This document shows, piece after piece, positions 1 to 7,431 of a stretch of DNA of 19,098 nucleotides. Positions within the stretch are counted from its first letter, which is position 1; each line of letters starts with the position of its first letter. Source of the DNA: an uncultured Clostridia bacterium (lineage in GTDB: Bacteria > Bacillota > Clostridia > Oscillospirales > Acutalibacteraceae); the NCBI GenBank assembly GCA_945875045.1, contig CAMCIX010000002.1, positions 1 through 19,098 of the forward strand. The letters are read 5' to 3'. The notes under the pieces were generated by a model that was given only the letters and a program-made list of their open reading frames with translations, was not told where the DNA came from and did not search any database. Made by a program: the position numbers and the translations under genes.

Positions 1-1
1 G

Positions 2-2530
2 ACTGCCGACGCCGCCTACAAAATGGTTGATACCTGCGGCGCGGAGTTTGACGCTGTAACCCCTTATTTTTACTCGACCTTTGGAAATGAGTGCGAAGCT
101 CGCACCTTTAAGCGTTCGGGCAAGCCGGTTATTATGGTTTTAGGCTCGGGTCCTATCAGAATCGGTCAGGGAATAGAGTTTGACTATTCCTCGGTTCATT
201 GCGTTTGGACCTTAAAAGAGGCGGGGTATGACGTTGTAATCGTCAACAACAACCCCGAAACCGTTTCTACCGATTACGACACGGCGGACAGGCTTTATTT
301 CGAGCCGCTAACCGACGAGGACGTAATGAATATAATCAAGGTCGAAAAGCCGGTGGGCGTAGTTGTGGCTTTCGGCGGTCAGACCGCTATTAAGCTTACA
401 AAATTCTTGGATAGTAGCGGTATACCGATTCTCGGCACCTCGGCAGAGGGCATTGACCTTGCGGAGGACAGGGAGCGGTTTGACGAGCTGCTGGAAAAAT
501 TCTCTATAAAAAGACCTAAGGGCTTTGGCGTAAATACCCTCCCTGAGGCTATACAAGCCGCAAAGACCTTGGGCTTCCCCGTGCTCTTGCGCCCCTCCTA
601 TGTTATCGGCGGGCAGAATATGAAAATTGTTCACGACGAGGACGAGGTTCGGGTTTATATGGAGCGCATTTTGGCGCAGGGCATAGACAACCCCGTGCTT
701 GTGGATAAATATATGGCGGGCAAGGAGTTGGAGGTTGACGTTATCTCGGACGGCAAGGACGTGCTTATCCCCGGCGTAATGCAGCATATCGAGCGGGCGG
801 GGGTACACAGCGGCGACTCGATAGCCGTCTACCCTCCCTACAGCATTAACGATAAGATGATGCGCCGTATAGTCGAGTGCTCCGAAAAGCTGGCGCTGGC
901 ATTAGGCACTAAGGGACTTGTAAATATACAGTACCTTATATATAATAACGAGCTGTATGTTATTGAGGTTAACCCCAGAGCCTCCCGCACCGTGCCTTAT
1001 ATAAGCAAGGTGACAAACGTGCCGATGGTGGATATAGCCTCCCGCGTTATGACGGGCAGTACCTTAAAAGAGCTTGGCTGCGGCACGGGACTTCACAAAA
1101 TACCGCCCTACTTCGCGGTTAAGGTTCCCGTTTTCTCCTTTGAAAAGCTAAACGACGTCAATTCCTACTTAGGACCCGAAATGAAGTCGACAGGCGAGGT
1201 GCTGGGAATTGGTAAAACCCTTACCGAAGCTTTGTTTAAGGGACTTACCGCGGCGGGAATGACCCTTAAATCCTCCCTTTTGCAAAGCGACGTCGGCGTG
1301 CTTTTAAGCGTTGACACCCACGACCAGCACGAGGTGGTGTCGTTAGCTAAAAAGTTTGACGATTTGGGGCTAAAGCTTTATGCGACCGCCGAAACTGCCG
1401 AGACGATAAGAACTCTCGGTATAAGTGTTATTGAAATCGCGGGGATTAAGGAAAGCGACAACGCATTTAAGCTCTTGGAAAATGGCGAGATAAGCTATAT
1501 TATCTACACGGGCGCGCTTATGGACTCGACAGTTGAGGATTATATCGCCCTCCACAGACGTGCGTTACAGTTGTCAATCCCCTGTCTTACCTCGCTTGAT
1601 ACGGCGAACGCCCTTGCGGATATTACCGCCGCCCGCTACAATCAGCAGAACACCGAGCTTGTGGACATTAATAATATGAGAAGCGAGCGGCAAAGTCTAA
1701 AATTCTCAAAAATGCAGGCTACGGGTGACGATTACATATTTATTGAGAATTTTGATAATTCGGTCACCTGTCCCGAGTCACTTTGCATAAGCCTTTGCGA
1801 CCGTCATTTAGGTATCGGCGGCTTCGGAATCGTGCTGATTGAAAAATCAGAGGTTGCCGACGCTAAAATGCGCATTTTCAACCGCGACGGCTCGGAGGGT
1901 AAAATGGCGGGCAACTGCATACGCTGTGCCGCTAAATATCTGTACGACAACGGCTTTGTTTCGGGCGACAGCGTAACTGTTGAGACCGCCAGCGGAGTTA
2001 AGAGGTTGGAGCTTTACACCTCGGGCGGAAAGGTTACACTTGCCTCTGTCGATATGGGCAAGGCGAACTTTGCGGCTAAAGAATTGCCGACAACCATAAA
2101 CGCTGATAGGCTTATAGATTATCCCGCTGTGATAGGCGATAAAATTTATAACATAACCTGCGTAAACGTGGGCAATCCCCATTGCGTGGTTTTCTCTGAC
2201 AGTATCGAGTCTATCGAGATAGAAACGATAGGACCTAAGTTTGAAAACGCGCCGATTTTCCCCGAGAGAATCAACACCGAGTTTGTCCGCGTTGTAAATT
2301 CCAATACTCTTAAAATGCGTGTGTGGGAGCGCGGAAACGGCGAGACCTCCGCCTGCGGTACGGGCGCCTGCGCGGCTGTTGCCGCCGCCTGTGCGAACGG
2401 AAAATGCAATAAGGGCGAGGACATAACCGTCAAGGTTAAGGGCGGCGACCTTATCGTTAATTACACCGACGAGCGTGTGATTTTAACCGGCGACGCGGTG
2501 CTTGTCTTCGACGGCGTTACGGAATACTGA
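2..2530 (+). CDS. carB-dapF: Carbamoyl-phosphate synthase large subunit (C-terminal part) fused to diaminopimelate epimerase-like domain, 5'-partial
   Basis: The reading frame is open from the first bases of the window, so the N-terminal half of CarB lies off the contig. 842 residues are visible. CarB makes carbamoyl phosphate from bicarbonate, ammonia (from CarA glutaminase) and two ATP, for pyrimidines and arginine. The visible CarB part begins near the linker before the second synthetase half: GQGIEFDY at about residues 54-61, the second ATP-grasp domain (about 140-340) with the metal/ATP motif EVNPR at 322-326, then the MGS-like allosteric domain (about 430-550). From nt 1697 (residue 566) the frame continues without a stop into a full-length, about 277-residue DapF-like domain. 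It has FNRDGSE, NVGNPHC, RINTEF, WERGNGE and ACGTGAC. The second catalytic cysteine is at nt 2354-2356, but the usual first-cysteine position is Ala (nt 1907-1909). The stop is TGA and a terminator follows directly. The CarB and DapF assignments are firm; whether the DapF half is active is uncertain. Confidence 0.93.
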   Translation, partial: TADAAYKMVDTCGAEFDAVTPYFYSTFGNECEARTFKRSGKPVIMVLGSGPIRIGQGIEFDYSSVHCVWTLKEAGYDVVIVNNNPETVSTDYDTADRLYFEPLTDEDVMNIIKVEKPVGVVVAFGGQTAIKLTKFLDSSGIPILGTSAEGIDLAEDRERFDELLEKFSIKRPKGFGVNTLPEAIQAAKTLGFPVLLRPSYVIGGQNMKIVHDEDEVRVYMERILAQGIDNPVLVDKYMAGKELEVDVISDGKDVLIPGVMQHIERAGVHSGDSIAVYPPYSINDKMMRRIVECSEKLALALGTKGLVNIQYLIYNNELYVIEVNPRASRTVPYISKVTNVPMVDIASRVMTGSTLKELGCGTGLHKIPPYFAVKVPVFSFEKLNDVNSYLGPEMKSTGEVLGIGKTLTEALFKGLTAAGMTLKSSLLQSDVGVLLSVDTHDQHEVVSLAKKFDDLGLKLYATAETAETIRTLGISVIEIAGIKESDNAFKLLENGEISYIIYTGALMDSTVEDYIALHRRALQLSIPCLTSLDTANALADITAARYNQQNTELVDINNMRSERQSLKFSKMQATGDDYIFIENFDNSVTCPESLCISLCDRHLGIGGFGIVLIEKSEVADAKMRIFNRDGSEGKMAGNCIRCAAKYLYDNGFVSGDSVTVETASGVKRLELYTSGGKVTLASVDMGKANFAAKELPTTINADRLIDYPAVIGDKIYNITCVNVGNPHCVVFSDSIESIEIETIGPKFENAPIFPERINTEFVRVVNSNTLKMRVWERGNGETSACGTGACAAVAAACANGKCNKGEDITVKVKGGDLIVNYTDERVILTGDAVLVFDGVTEY

Positions 2531-2531
2531 T

Positions 2532-2572
2532 AAAAAGCTTGAGCTTGGCTTACACCGGCTCGAGCTTTTTTA
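2532..2572 (+). terminator. Rho-independent terminator after carB-dapF
   Basis: A 13-bp stem with one G-T wobble (AAAAAGCTTGAGC at 2532-2544 and GCTCGAGCTTTTT at 2558-2570) encloses a 13-nt loop. It ends in a T run and lies 2 nt after the TGA of the upstream gene. It separates carB-dapF transcription from the ribosomal cluster. The A run on the 5' side means it could also act on the opposite strand. Confidence 0.88.
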
Positions 2573-2604
2573 ATTCGGAATTCGGAATGCGTAATTCGGA
2601 ATTA
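2572..2604. repeat. Short AATTCGGA repeat cluster
   Basis: Three copies of AATTCGGA occur at 2572-2579, 2579-2586 and 2593-2600, directly after the terminator and followed by a T run. No coding potential is seen. From memory, similar AATTCGG-type patches are scattered in intergenic DNA of many bacteria; its family cannot be named from this window alone. Confidence 0.5.
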
Positions 2605-2721
2605 TTTTTTAGGGGTTAAATAATGATAACGATAATACAACAGCCTCCTTAATTATCCTTTTTAACTTTAGACGTTAGAGTTCTTTTTTTGCCCGTTTTC
2701 TCAATAAAAACGCGGCGGATT

Positions 2722-2790
2722 AAAAAAATTTAAAAAACCTTGAAAAAATGCGAAAAAAAGCTTGATTTTTTTTACATTCTATGTTATGAT
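2722..2790 (+). promoter_or_regulatory. Promoter of the S10-spc-alpha cluster with A-tract UP region
   Basis: The -35 hexamer TTGATT (2762-2767) and the -10 hexamer TATGAT (2785-2790) are separated by exactly 17 nt, which places the transcription start near 2796-2798. Immediately upstream, four A-tracts start at 2722, 2732, 2743 and 2753, about 10-11 bp apart and therefore on one face of the helix. This fits an UP element or an intrinsic bend, as expected for a very strong ribosomal promoter. It is the only clear promoter seen before rpsJ. Confidence 0.8.
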
Positions 2791-2796
2791 ACTACG

Positions 2797-3068
2797 GTAC
2801 GCTGACATAGTGCGGCGTGATACATGCGATGATGCGGGAGGTGGCCGACCTCGAGTCGGGAAATTTCCGCGGAGTATGTCCGATTTTAAACCGGGCGAAA
2901 AAGATGGAGTACATAAAAGATCTTGCGGCTTTTGTGTACAGCGGCGGAGCGATCCGCTGTCCGGAATTGTCTGTAACCCCAGCAATGCCGGTTTTATAAT
3001 GTGCCGTGAAGAAAAACACGGCAGGTTGTAAGTTTTGCCCGCCAACTATTTAAGGAGGCGAATTCACA
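2797..3068 (+). promoter_or_regulatory. Long structured 5' leader of the S10 operon
   Basis: About 270 nt lie between the predicted start site and rpsJ without a credible gene. Stems seen directly: GCGGGA/TTCCGC (2834-2839, 2865-2870) enclosing CCGAC/GTCGG (2845-2849, 2855-2859); GTCCG/CGGGC (2878-2882, 2892-2896); ACATAAAAG/CTTTTGTGT (2911-2919, 2929-2937, one wobble); ACAGCGG/CCGCTGT (2938-2944, 2954-2960, perfect); TGCCGTG/CACGGCA (3002-3008, 3017-3023, perfect). The rpsJ ribosome-binding site AAGGAGG follows at 3052-3058. In E. coli the S10 leader binds L4 for autogenous control. A similar role here is inference, and I cannot match these stems to a named family. Short open frames across it overlap the stems and look fortuitous. 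Confidence 0.6.
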
Positions 3069-3380
3069 ATGGCAGTGAAAGAAAAAATCCGTATTCGTAT
3101 CAAAGGTTACGACCACGCGCTTGTAGACCAGTCCGCTGAAAAGATAGTGGAAACCGCTAAACGTACAGGTGCAAGGGTTTCGGGACCCGTACCGCTCCCG
3201 ACCGAAAAGGAAGTCGTTACCATTCTCCGCGCCGTTCATAAGTATAAGGACAGCCGCGAGCAGTTTGAGACGAGAACGCACAAAAGGCTCATTGACATCA
3301 TCAGACCTTCAAATAAAACTGTTGAAGCTCTGACAAATCTTGAGCTCCCCGCCGGTGTGGAAATTGAAATTAAGCTTTAA
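3069..3380 (+). CDS. rpsJ: 30S ribosomal protein S10
   Basis: 103 residues, the usual family length. S10 sits in the head of the 30S subunit and, in other bacteria, also joins NusB in antitermination complexes. The sequence starts [15 protein letters not shown] and carries GPVPLPT at residues 39-45 and RTHKRLID at 69-76, both typical of S10. AAGGAGG precedes the ATG by 10 nt. It is the first gene of the S10-spc-alpha cluster and follows a long structured leader. In many relatives the str operon (rpsL-rpsG-fusA-tuf) lies directly upstream. Here it does not, and carB-dapF with its own terminator takes that place. Confidence 0.98.
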   Translation: MAVKEKIRIRIKGYDHALVDQSAEKIVETAKRTGARVSGPVPLPTEKEVVTILRAVHKYKDSREQFETRTHKRLIDIIRPSNKTVEALTNLELPAGVEIEIKL

Positions 3381-3402
3381 TTTCTAAACACGGTGTGGTC
3401 AA

Positions 3403-3418
3403 GTTGGTGAAAACCAAC
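3403..3418 (+). other. GNRA-capped hairpin between rpsJ and rplC
   Basis: GTTGGT and ACCAAC form a perfect 6-bp stem closed by a GAAA tetraloop, located 24 nt before the rplC start and just ahead of its AAGGAGG. It lacks a T run, so it is not a terminator. It could stabilise the message or bind protein; no function can be read from the sequence. Confidence 0.5.
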
Positions 3419-3442
3419 CAATAACCAAAGGAGGAAAAAACA

Positions 3443-4075
3443 ATGAAAAAGGGTATCATCGGTAAAAAGCTCGGTATGACCCAGCTTTTCGATGCAAACG
3501 GAAACGTTGTTCCGGTAACCGTTATTGAAGCGGGTCCCTGCGTTATTTCGCAGAAGAAGACAGCCGAGAACGACGGATACGAGGCAGTTCAGGTAGGCTA
3601 CGGCGACCTCAAGGCCTCTAAGGTAACCAAGCCGCAGAAGGGTCACTTCCAGAAGGGCGACGTTGCTCCGAAGAAGGTTCTTCGCGAGTTCCGCTTTGAG
3701 GACACCTCCGCTATGAACGTAGGCGACATTATTAAGGCCGACGTTTTCGCAGAGGGCGACGCGGTCGATGTTCGCGGCACTTCAAAGGGTAAGGGTTACG
3801 CCGGCACTATTAAGCGCTGGAATTTCGGAAGACTTAAAGAGACGCACGGTACAGGTCCTGTTCACCGTCACGGCGGTTCATTGGGCGCCTGCTCCAGCCC
3901 CTCAAGAGTCTTCAAGGGCAAGAAAATGGCCGGACACCTCGGTAATGAGCGCGTAACCGTTCAGAACCTGAGTGTCGTTAAGGTAGACGCAGAGAAGAAC
4001 ATAATCGCCGTTAAGGGCGCCGTTCCCGGACCCAAGGGCGGTATCGTGGTTCTTTTCGACAGCGTTAAAGCCTAA
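3443..4075 (+). CDS. rplC: 50S ribosomal protein L3
   Basis: 210 residues, normal for bacterial L3, which binds near the 3' end of 23S rRNA and reaches towards the peptidyl transferase centre. It opens with [17 protein letters not shown]. The internal loop [17 protein letters not shown] (about residues 134-150) and [16 protein letters not shown] (160-175) are the family signature. AAAGGAGG stands 9 nt before the ATG. It lies second in the S10 part of the cluster, 62 nt after rpsJ and 20 nt before rplD. Confidence 0.98.
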   Translation: MKKGIIGKKLGMTQLFDANGNVVPVTVIEAGPCVISQKKTAENDGYEAVQVGYGDLKASKVTKPQKGHFQKGDVAPKKVLREFRFEDTSAMNVGDIIKADVFAEGDAVDVRGTSKGKGYAGTIKRWNFGRLKETHGTGPVHRHGGSLGACSSPSRVFKGKKMAGHLGNERVTVQNLSVVKVDAEKNIIAVKGAVPGPKGGIVVLFDSVKA

Positions 4076-4095
4076 GGGAAGGAGTGTTTTAAATT

Positions 4096-4719
4096 ATGCC
4101 TAATATAGCAGTAGTCGATATGGCGGGTAAAAGCGTCGGTGAAATCGCGCTTAGCGACGCCGTTTTCGGAATCGTACCCAACGCGGTTGTAATGCATATG
4201 GCGGTTGTCAACTACCTCGCAAACCAGCGTCAGGGCACACAATCCACTCTTACCCGTACAGAGGTTTCCGGCGGCGGCAAAAAGCCGTGGAGACAGAAGG
4301 GAACAGGTCACGCAAGACAGGGCTCCACAAGAGCTCCCCAGTGGAGACACGGCGGTATCGTTCACGCCCCGAAGCCGAGAGATTATTCCTACTCTCTTAA
4401 CAAAAAGGTTAAGAAGCTGGCTCTTAAGTCCGCTCTGTCGGATAAGGTTGCCACAGGCGATATGATAGTTCTCGACGAGTTAAAGCTCGACACCTACAAG
4501 ACCAAGACCGTTGCAGATTGCTTAAAGGCTATCGGCGCGGGCAAGAAGACCCTTGTGGTTCTTGAGGACAACAACGCCTATGCCGTAAAGAGCATTGCTA
4601 ACATCGCGGGCGCTAAATCCGCGCAGGTTAACACAATTAACACCTACGACGTAATCAACGCCGACACACTCGTTGTCGTAAAGAACGCCGTAGCAAAGCT
4701 TGAGGAGGTGTATGCATAA
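4096..4719 (+). CDS. rplD: 50S ribosomal protein L4
   Basis: 207 residues, the usual size. L4 binds domain I of 23S rRNA and its long loop lines the peptide exit tunnel. That loop is recognisable as KPWRQKGTGHARQGS at residues 63-77. In enterobacteria L4 is also the repressor of its own S10 operon, which makes the structured leader upstream of rpsJ a candidate target; that link is inference. The stop TAA overlaps the ATG of rplW by one base, pointing to translational coupling. Confidence 0.98.
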   Translation: MPNIAVVDMAGKSVGEIALSDAVFGIVPNAVVMHMAVVNYLANQRQGTQSTLTRTEVSGGGKKPWRQKGTGHARQGSTRAPQWRHGGIVHAPKPRDYSYSLNKKVKKLALKSALSDKVATGDMIVLDELKLDTYKTKTVADCLKAIGAGKKTLVVLEDNNAYAVKSIANIAGAKSAQVNTINTYDVINADTLVVVKNAVAKLEEVYA

Positions 4720-5012
4720 TGAAAGCCGCACAGGATATCATTATAGCTCCGGTAATCACCGAAAAAAGTATGTCGGGAATCGCCGATAAGAAGTACACCT
4801 TTAAGGTGGCAAAGGACGCTAACAAGATTGAAATTGCCGACGCCGTAGAAAAGCTTTTCAAGGTAAACGTCGCTAAGGTTAACACCGTAAGCGTTCGCGG
4901 CAAGGAAAGACGTATGGGCCGCTACAGCGGTTATACAGCTTCCTGGAAGAAGGCAATCGTTACATTGAAAGCCGATTCAAAGCCGATTGAGTTCTTTGAC
5001 GGTCTTATCTAA
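4719..5012 (+). CDS. rplW: 50S ribosomal protein L23
   Basis: 97 residues, typical of L23. It sits at the exit of the peptide tunnel and forms the docking site for trigger factor and the signal recognition particle. Family features are the opening IIIAPVITEKSM and the segment YTFKVAKDANKIEIADAVE. Its start overlaps the end of rplD by one base, and GAGGAGG at the end of rplD provides the ribosome-binding site. An unusual 250-nt non-coding stretch follows before rplB. Confidence 0.97.
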   Translation: MKAAQDIIIAPVITEKSMSGIADKKYTFKVAKDANKIEIADAVEKLFKVNVAKVNTVSVRGKERRMGRYSGYTASWKKAIVTLKADSKPIEFFDGLI

Positions 5013-5262
5013 GAACCTAATTTAATTGGAAATTTGCGCTAAATCACGGTTTTTTCGGCGACACGTGCGGCGAAAAAACACCTTGTAAGCGAAAACGCCG
5101 TAGAGCGTTTTCAAGAGCACAGGGGTGGTACCTACGGGGATAGAGTGCAGTCAAAAGCTTGCTTTTGCGAGCGGAATCCCCGACCAAGGAGCGCAGCGAC
5201 ATTTCCGGTGATGTATGAAGCCGAAGACGGCTTCGCTAAGCCAAAATAGGAGAGTGAAACAA
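5013..5262 (+). other. Hairpin-rich insertion between rplW and rplB
   Basis: This 250-nt spacer is far longer than any other inside the cluster. It contains GTTTTTTCG/CGAAAAAAC (5049-5057, 5071-5079); GAAAACGC/GCGTTTTC (5091-5098, 5105-5112); a nested pair CGGGGAT/ATCCCCG (5135-5141, 5176-5182) around CAAAAG/CTTTTG (5152-5157, 5162-5167); and GAAGCCG/CGGCTTC (5217-5223, 5228-5234). The last competes with GGCTT/AAGCC (5229-5233, 5238-5242), which lies just ahead of the rplB ribosome-binding site. No gene, promoter or U-tailed terminator is evident. It may be a small repeat element or a structured regulatory RNA; I cannot decide. Confidence 0.6.
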
Positions 5263-6090
5263 ATGGCAATCAAACATTACAAGCCTACTACTCCGGGCCG
5301 CCGCAATATGACCACAATGGATTATTCGGGTCTTTCAAAGGTAGCTCCGGAAAGAAGCTTGCTTGAGCCTATCAAGAAAAATGCCGGACGCAACAGCTAC
5401 GGCAGAATCACCGTCCGCCACAGAGGCGGCGGTAACCGCAGAAAATACAGGGTTATCGATTTCAAGAGAGAGCGTTTCGGCGTACCCGCAACGGTTATGA
5501 CTCTTGAATACGACCCGAACCGTTCCGCTTTTATCGCCCTCGTTCAGTATGAGGACGGCGAAAAGCGCTACATCATCGCTCCGCAGGATTTAAAGGTGGG
5601 CGACGTTATCGTAAGCGGCCCCGACGCCGACATTAAGCCCGGCAACGCGCTTCCGCTTAACAATATCCCCGTAGGTACCTTCCTGCACAATATCGAGCTT
5701 TACCCCGGAAAGGGCGCTCAGCTTGCCCGTTCCGCCGGAAATATGGCGCAGCTTATGGCTAAGGAAAACGGTATGGCGCTTCTTCGTCTGCCTTCAGGCG
5801 AGCTCCGTAACGTACCCGCGGGCTGTATGGCTACCGTAGGCGTTGTTTCGAATCCCGAGCACGCAAACGTTAACTACGGTAAAGCCGGCCGCAAGCGTCA
5901 TATGGGCTGGAGACCGACCGTCCGCGGTTCTGTAATGAACCCCTGCGACCACCCGCACGGCGGCGGTGAAGGTAAGTCACCGATCGGACGTCCGGGACCT
6001 GTTACTCCGTGGGGCAAGCCCGCTCTCGGATACAAGACCCGTCAGAAGAATAAGCGCACCGATAAGTATATCGTAAAGCGCCGTAAGTAA
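5263..6090 (+). CDS. rplB: 50S ribosomal protein L2
   Basis: 275 residues from the ATG chosen here, matching the family (about 274-277). L2 is a primary 23S rRNA binder needed for subunit joining and peptidyl transferase structure. The conserved start [15 protein letters not shown], the block [19 protein letters not shown] and the C-terminal [17 protein letters not shown] are clear. His230 in HPHGGG corresponds to the conserved histidine near the catalytic centre. AGGAGAG at 5248-5254 sits 8 nt before this ATG. An upstream in-frame ATG at 5215 would add 16 residues unrelated to L2 and encoded by a hairpin, so it is rejected. Confidence 0.98.
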   Translation: MAIKHYKPTTPGRRNMTTMDYSGLSKVAPERSLLEPIKKNAGRNSYGRITVRHRGGGNRRKYRVIDFKRERFGVPATVMTLEYDPNRSAFIALVQYEDGEKRYIIAPQDLKVGDVIVSGPDADIKPGNALPLNNIPVGTFLHNIELYPGKGAQLARSAGNMAQLMAKENGMALLRLPSGELRNVPAGCMATVGVVSNPEHANVNYGKAGRKRHMGWRPTVRGSVMNPCDHPHGGGEGKSPIGRPGPVTPWGKPALGYKTRQKNKRTDKYIVKRRK

Positions 6091-6112
6091 TTCGACGAAA
6101 GGAGATTTCATC

Positions 6113-6388
6113 ATGGGAAGAAGCATTAAAAAGGGCCCTTACGTGCAGCCTGTACTGCTCAAGAGAGTCAAGGAAATGAACGAAGCCGGTGAAAAGCGCG
6201 TGCTTAAGACCTGGAGCCGTTCCTCGACCATTTTCCCCGATTTCGTCGGACATACTTTCGCGGTACATGACGGTCGCAAGCATGTTCCGGTTTATGTAAC
6301 CGAGGATATGGTAGGTCACAAGCTCGGTGAGTTCGCGCCGACAAGAACCTTTAAGGGTCACGCCGGTTCTAAAACCACCGGTAAGTAA
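6113..6388 (+). CDS. rpsS: 30S ribosomal protein S19
   Basis: 91 residues, normal length. S19 pairs with S13 in the 30S head near the A site. It opens [11 protein letters not shown] and carries [20 protein letters not shown] followed by [17 protein letters not shown], the classical S19 signature. GAAAGGAG lies 9 nt before the ATG, and rplV follows after 23 nt. Confidence 0.98.
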   Translation: MGRSIKKGPYVQPVLLKRVKEMNEAGEKRVLKTWSRSSTIFPDFVGHTFAVHDGRKHVPVYVTEDMVGHKLGEFAPTRTFKGHAGSKTTGK

Positions 6389-6411
6389 GCGGCTGAAAGG
6401 AGAGTTTAACT

Positions 6412-6750
6412 ATGGAAGCAAGGGCTACACTTAAATACGCCCGCATTTCACCCCGCAAGGTGAAGATTGTTATGGATTTAATCCGCAATCAGGATGCTGA
6501 CAAGGCTATGGCTATACTCAAATTTACTCCTAAGTCCGCTTGCGAGTATTTAGAGAAGCTTTTAGCGTCGGCTATTGCAAACGCAGAAAACAATCACAGT
6601 ATGGATGTTTCAAGACTTTATGTTGCCGAGTGCTTTGTATGCCCCGGACCGACTCTTAAGAGAATCCGTCCGAAGGATCACGGCAGAGCGCACAGAATCT
6701 TAAAGAGAACCAGCCATATGACAATCGTTCTTAAAGAACGCGAAGACTAA
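6412..6750 (+). CDS. rplV: 50S ribosomal protein L22
   Basis: 112 residues, usual length. L22 contacts all 23S rRNA domains, and its extended beta-hairpin narrows the exit tunnel beside L4. Typical segments are the N-terminal [14 protein letters not shown] and the C-terminal hairpin [26 protein letters not shown] is well placed before the ATG. The position between rpsS and rpsC is the universal bacterial order. Confidence 0.98.
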   Translation: MEARATLKYARISPRKVKIVMDLIRNQDADKAMAILKFTPKSACEYLEKLLASAIANAENNHSMDVSRLYVAECFVCPGPTLKRIRPKDHGRAHRILKRTSHMTIVLKERED

Positions 6751-6765
6751 GAAGGAGGTTAAGTT

Positions 6766-7431
6766 ATGGGCCAGAAGGTTAATCCCCACGGTTTCCGTGT
6801 GGGTGTAATTAAAAACTGGGACTCACGTTGGTTTGCCAATGATAAAGTTTTCGGCGATACATTGGTTGAGGACTACAACCTCCGTAAATACCTGAAAAAG
6901 GCACTCTTTACAGCAGGTATTGCCAAAATCGAAATCGAACGTGACGACAAGCGCGTAAGATTACACATTCACTGTGCAAAGCCCGGTATGGTAATCGGAC
7001 GCAACGGCAGCGAAATCGAAAAGCTTCGCGCCACCTGCCAGCAGATGCTCGGCAAGCCGGTCGTAATCAACATTGTTGAGATTAAGAATCCGGACGCTAA
7101 CGCTCAGCTCGTAGCCGAGAATATCGCGGCACAGCTTGAGAAGCGTATTTCCTTCCGCCGTGCTATGAAGCTCTCAATAGGCAGAGCTATGAGACTCGGC
7201 GTAAAGGGTATCAAAACACAGGTTTCGGGTCGCTTAGGCGGCGCTGAAATCGCAAGAAGCGAGCAGTATCACGAGGGAACCATCCCGCTTCAGACCTTAA
7301 GAGCTGATATTGACTACGGTTTTGCCGAGGCAAACACCACCTACGGACGTATCGGCGTAAAGGTTTGGATCTACAAGGGCGAGGTTCTTGCCGATAACCG
7401 CAAGGCTAAAAAGGAAGGGGGAGCCCGCTGA
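6766..7431 (+). CDS. rpsC: 30S ribosomal protein S3
   Basis: 221 residues, typical. S3 lines the mRNA entry channel and contributes to the ribosome's helicase activity. It starts [18 protein letters not shown], has a type-II KH domain with VIGRNG at residues 76-81, and the conserved C-terminal domain including [13 protein letters not shown] and [23 protein letters not shown] precedes the ATG. Its TGA stop shares one base with the rplP start, so the two are probably translationally coupled. Confidence 0.98.
   Translation: MGQKVNPHGFRVGVIKNWDSRWFANDKVFGDTLVEDYNLRKYLKKALFTAGIAKIEIERDDKRVRLHIHCAKPGMVIGRNGSEIEKLRATCQQMLGKPVVINIVEIKNPDANAQLVAENIAAQLEKRISFRRAMKLSIGRAMRLGVKGIKTQVSGRLGGAEIARSEQYHEGTIPLQTLRADIDYGFAEANTTYGRIGVKVWIYKGEVLADNRKAKKEGGAR

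Noticed and set aside
308..808. Minus-strand open frame of 166 codons inside carB, and similar antisense frames throughout the window
   Set aside because: They are mirror frames of strongly conserved + strand genes, with no ribosome-binding sites or recognisable domains.
1676..1696. Separate start for a stand-alone dapF at ATG 1676
   Set aside because: There is no stop between carB and this ATG and no good ribosome-binding site. Internal initiation cannot be excluded, but fusion is the simpler reading.
2762..3045. Open frames of 60-89 codons on both strands across the S10 leader
   Set aside because: They overlap each other, include promoter bases or stem-loops, lack ribosome-binding sites and resemble no known protein.
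5049..5079. Terminator after rplW
   Set aside because: The stem GTTTTTTCG/CGAAAAAAC has its T run on the 5' side and an A run on the 3' side, the wrong arrangement for termination on either strand.
5121..5134. T-box-like motif GGGTGGTACC upstream of rplB
   Set aside because: There is no recognisable stem I with a specifier loop, no U-tailed terminator after it and no amino acid gene downstream. The match is short and GGTACC is palindromic by itself.
5211..5249. 12-codon open frame just before rplB, as a possible leader peptide
   Set aside because: No ribosome-binding site at a workable distance, and the frame consists largely of a hairpin stem.
5215..5262. Longer L2 start at 5215 adding 16 residues
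   Set aside because: The extension is encoded by a hairpin and resembles no L2. The ATG at 5263 has AGGAGAG 8 nt upstream and the conserved N-terminus.
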